DNA from: Knufia peltigerae
Taxonomy: Eukaryota; Ascomycota; Eurotiomycetes; Chaetothyriales; Trichomeriaceae
Direction of reading: 5' to 3'
Assembly: GCA_030247855.1 (NCBI GenBank)
Contig: JAPDRN010000054.1
Location: 124,001 to 188,000, forward strand
DNA length: 64,000 nucleotides
This document shows, in pieces, positions 62,982 through 64,000 of this stretch. Position 1 is the first letter of the stretch. Each line of letters starts with the position of its first letter. The notes under the pieces are model-generated. The model did not search any database and was not told where the DNA came from. It saw only the letters and a list, made by a program, of their open reading frames with translations. A program made the position numbers and the translations under genes.

Positions 62982-63728
62982 ATGAAAATCCTCGTCGCGT
63001 ACAAGCGCGTGGTGGACTACAACGTCCGCATTCAGGTCAAGCCGGACGGTTCCGGCGTGGTCATCGACGGCGTCAAGCTGTCCCCCAATCCCTTCGATGA
63101 GATCGCCCTGGAAGAAGCGTTGCGCCTGCGTGACAAGGGCATCGCCACCGAGGTCGTGGTCGCAACGATCGCCCCGGCCGACGCGCAGGCGCATCTGCGC
63201 AATGGCCTGGCCATGGGCGCCAATCGCGCCATTCATGTGGTCACCGACCAGGCCATCCAGCCGCTGACCGCTGCCCGTACCCTGCTCAAGCTGGTCGAAA
63301 AGGAACAGCCGGACCTGGTCATCCTTGGCAAGCAGGCCATCGACGACGACGCCAACCAGACCGGCCAGATGCTGGCCACGCTGTGGGGCCGCCCGCAGGC
63401 GACCTTCGCCAGCAAGCTGGACATTGCCGACGGCAAGGCCACGGTTACCCGTGAAGTCGACGCCGGCCTGGAAACGCTGGAAGTCGACCTGCCGGCCGTG
63501 GTCACCACGGACCTGCGCCTGAACGAGCCGCGCTTCATCAAGCTGCCCGACATCATGAAGGCCAAGGCCAAGCCGCTGGAGACCCTGCAGCTGGCTGACC
63601 TCGGCGTTGAAGCCGCCGATACCTTCAAGACCACCCAGTACGCCGCGCCGTCCAAGCGCAGCAAGGGTGTGATGGTCAAGGACGCGGCCGAACTGGTTGC
63701 TGCACTCAAGCAGAAGGGGTTGCTGTAA
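62982..63728 (+). CDS. etfB: Electron transfer flavoprotein beta subunit
   Basis: Carries electrons from acyl-CoA dehydrogenases to ETF-QO as a heterodimer with EtfA. It has 248 residues from the ATG of MKILVAYKRVVDYNVR; upstream in-frame ATGs read repeat DNA. The ETF signature VVDYNVRIQVKPDGSG and the AMP-site stretch ILGKQAIDDDANQTGQMLA (about residue 119-137) are present, and the C-terminal arm that wraps EtfA ends GLL. It overlaps etfA by one base (TAATG). Confidence 0.97.
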   Translation: MKILVAYKRVVDYNVRIQVKPDGSGVVIDGVKLSPNPFDEIALEEALRLRDKGIATEVVVATIAPADAQAHLRNGLAMGANRAIHVVTDQAIQPLTAARTLLKLVEKEQPDLVILGKQAIDDDANQTGQMLATLWGRPQATFASKLDIADGKATVTREVDAGLETLEVDLPAVVTTDLRLNEPRFIKLPDIMKAKAKPLETLQLADLGVEAADTFKTTQYAAPSKRSKGVMVKDAAELVAALKQKGLL

Positions 63729-64000
63729 TGAGCAAGATTCTCGTCATCGCCGAGCACCACGACGGCAAGCTCAACGCCGCCACCGCCAAGACCATCAGCG
63801 CTGCGGCCGCCATTTCCGGCGCCAGCATCGATGTGCTGGTGCTGGCCGCCGACCCGACCGCCGTTGCTGCTGAAGCGGCGAAGATCGCAGGCGTCGCCAA
63901 GATCCTGACCGTGGCCAACGCTGCCAACGCACAGGCGTTGGCTCAGGTACTGGCCCCGCAGATCGCGCAGCTGGCCAAGGGCTACACGCACGTGTTCGGC
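63728..64000 (+). CDS. etfA: Electron transfer flavoprotein alpha subunit, N-terminal part (cut by window edge)
   Basis: The first 91 codons of the FAD-binding alpha subunit, starting in the TAATG overlap with etfB. The beginning ILVIAEHHDGKLNAATAKTI and the following SAAAAISGASIDVLVLAA are the usual EtfA N-terminal domain. The FAD-binding half lies beyond the window. In Xanthomonas etfA borders the LPS gene cluster, consistent with the rml genes nearby. Confidence 0.95.
   Translation, partial: MSKILVIAEHHDGKLNAATAKTISAAAAISGASIDVLVLAADPTAVAAEAAKIAGVAKILTVANAANAQALAQVLAPQIAQLAKGYTHVFG

Overview
The window comes from a high-GC gammaproteobacterium of the Xanthomonadaceae, most probably the Stenotrophomonas maltophilia complex. 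This is inferred from the gene content: an xpsE-F-G-H-I-J-K-L-M-N-D type II secretion (T2SS) cluster in the Xanthomonas order, a secreted S8 protease beside it, and rhamnose genes ending at etfBA as in Xanthomonas LPS loci. Many short palindromes that begin with GTAG (the SMAG repeats of S. maltophilia) point the same way. Nothing was searched against a database. Layout: (1) 1-21.4 kb, all minus strand: a trimeric autotransporter adhesin of about 2400 residues, a secreted subtilase, the complete Xps T2SS operon, and the first part of a glycosyltransferase. The T2SS genes mostly overlap by 4-26 bp, so they are surely one operon. The subtilase is a likely cargo. (2) 21.4-28.3 kb: purL (purines) and a divergent multidomain secreted chitinase, whose upstream region carries a palindrome resembling the GlcNAc-responsive NagR box. 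(3) 28.4-44.4 kb, housekeeping: dsbC, xerD, lptG-lptF (LPS export), then divergent pepA-holC-small membrane protein-valS, a DMT transporter, pssA-(holD-like)-rimI, a DUF4124 protein, proS and an H-NS-type protein. The pol III clamp-loader subunits chi (clear) and psi (proposed here) both lie in this part. (4) 44.5-49.4 kb: a ThrE-type exporter and a four-gene Mla/MCE lipid transporter (STAS-permease fusion, ATPase, MCE protein, lipoprotein). (5) 49.5-64 kb: an AlkB-like protein, a 940-residue RgpF/HAD polysaccharide protein, CoA transferase scoAB, a SWIM-SNF2 helicase, a membrane acyltransferase, rmlBACD (dTDP-L-rhamnose) and etfBA, which is cut by the window end. The most unusual content is not coding. 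Three intergenic regions (369-888, 25367-25910, 41542-42069) each hold a unit of 520-545 bp with the same plan: two inverted copies of a large hairpin module around a centre with SMAG repeats. Each module has 22-27 bp GC-rich arms around a core that is 52 nt in five of six copies. The arm sequences differ between copies but stay complementary within each copy, and an inner small hairpin covaries too. This is the pattern expected for a conserved secondary structure. I do not recognise it as a named family. No tRNA, rRNA, CRISPR, prophage or insertion sequence was seen.
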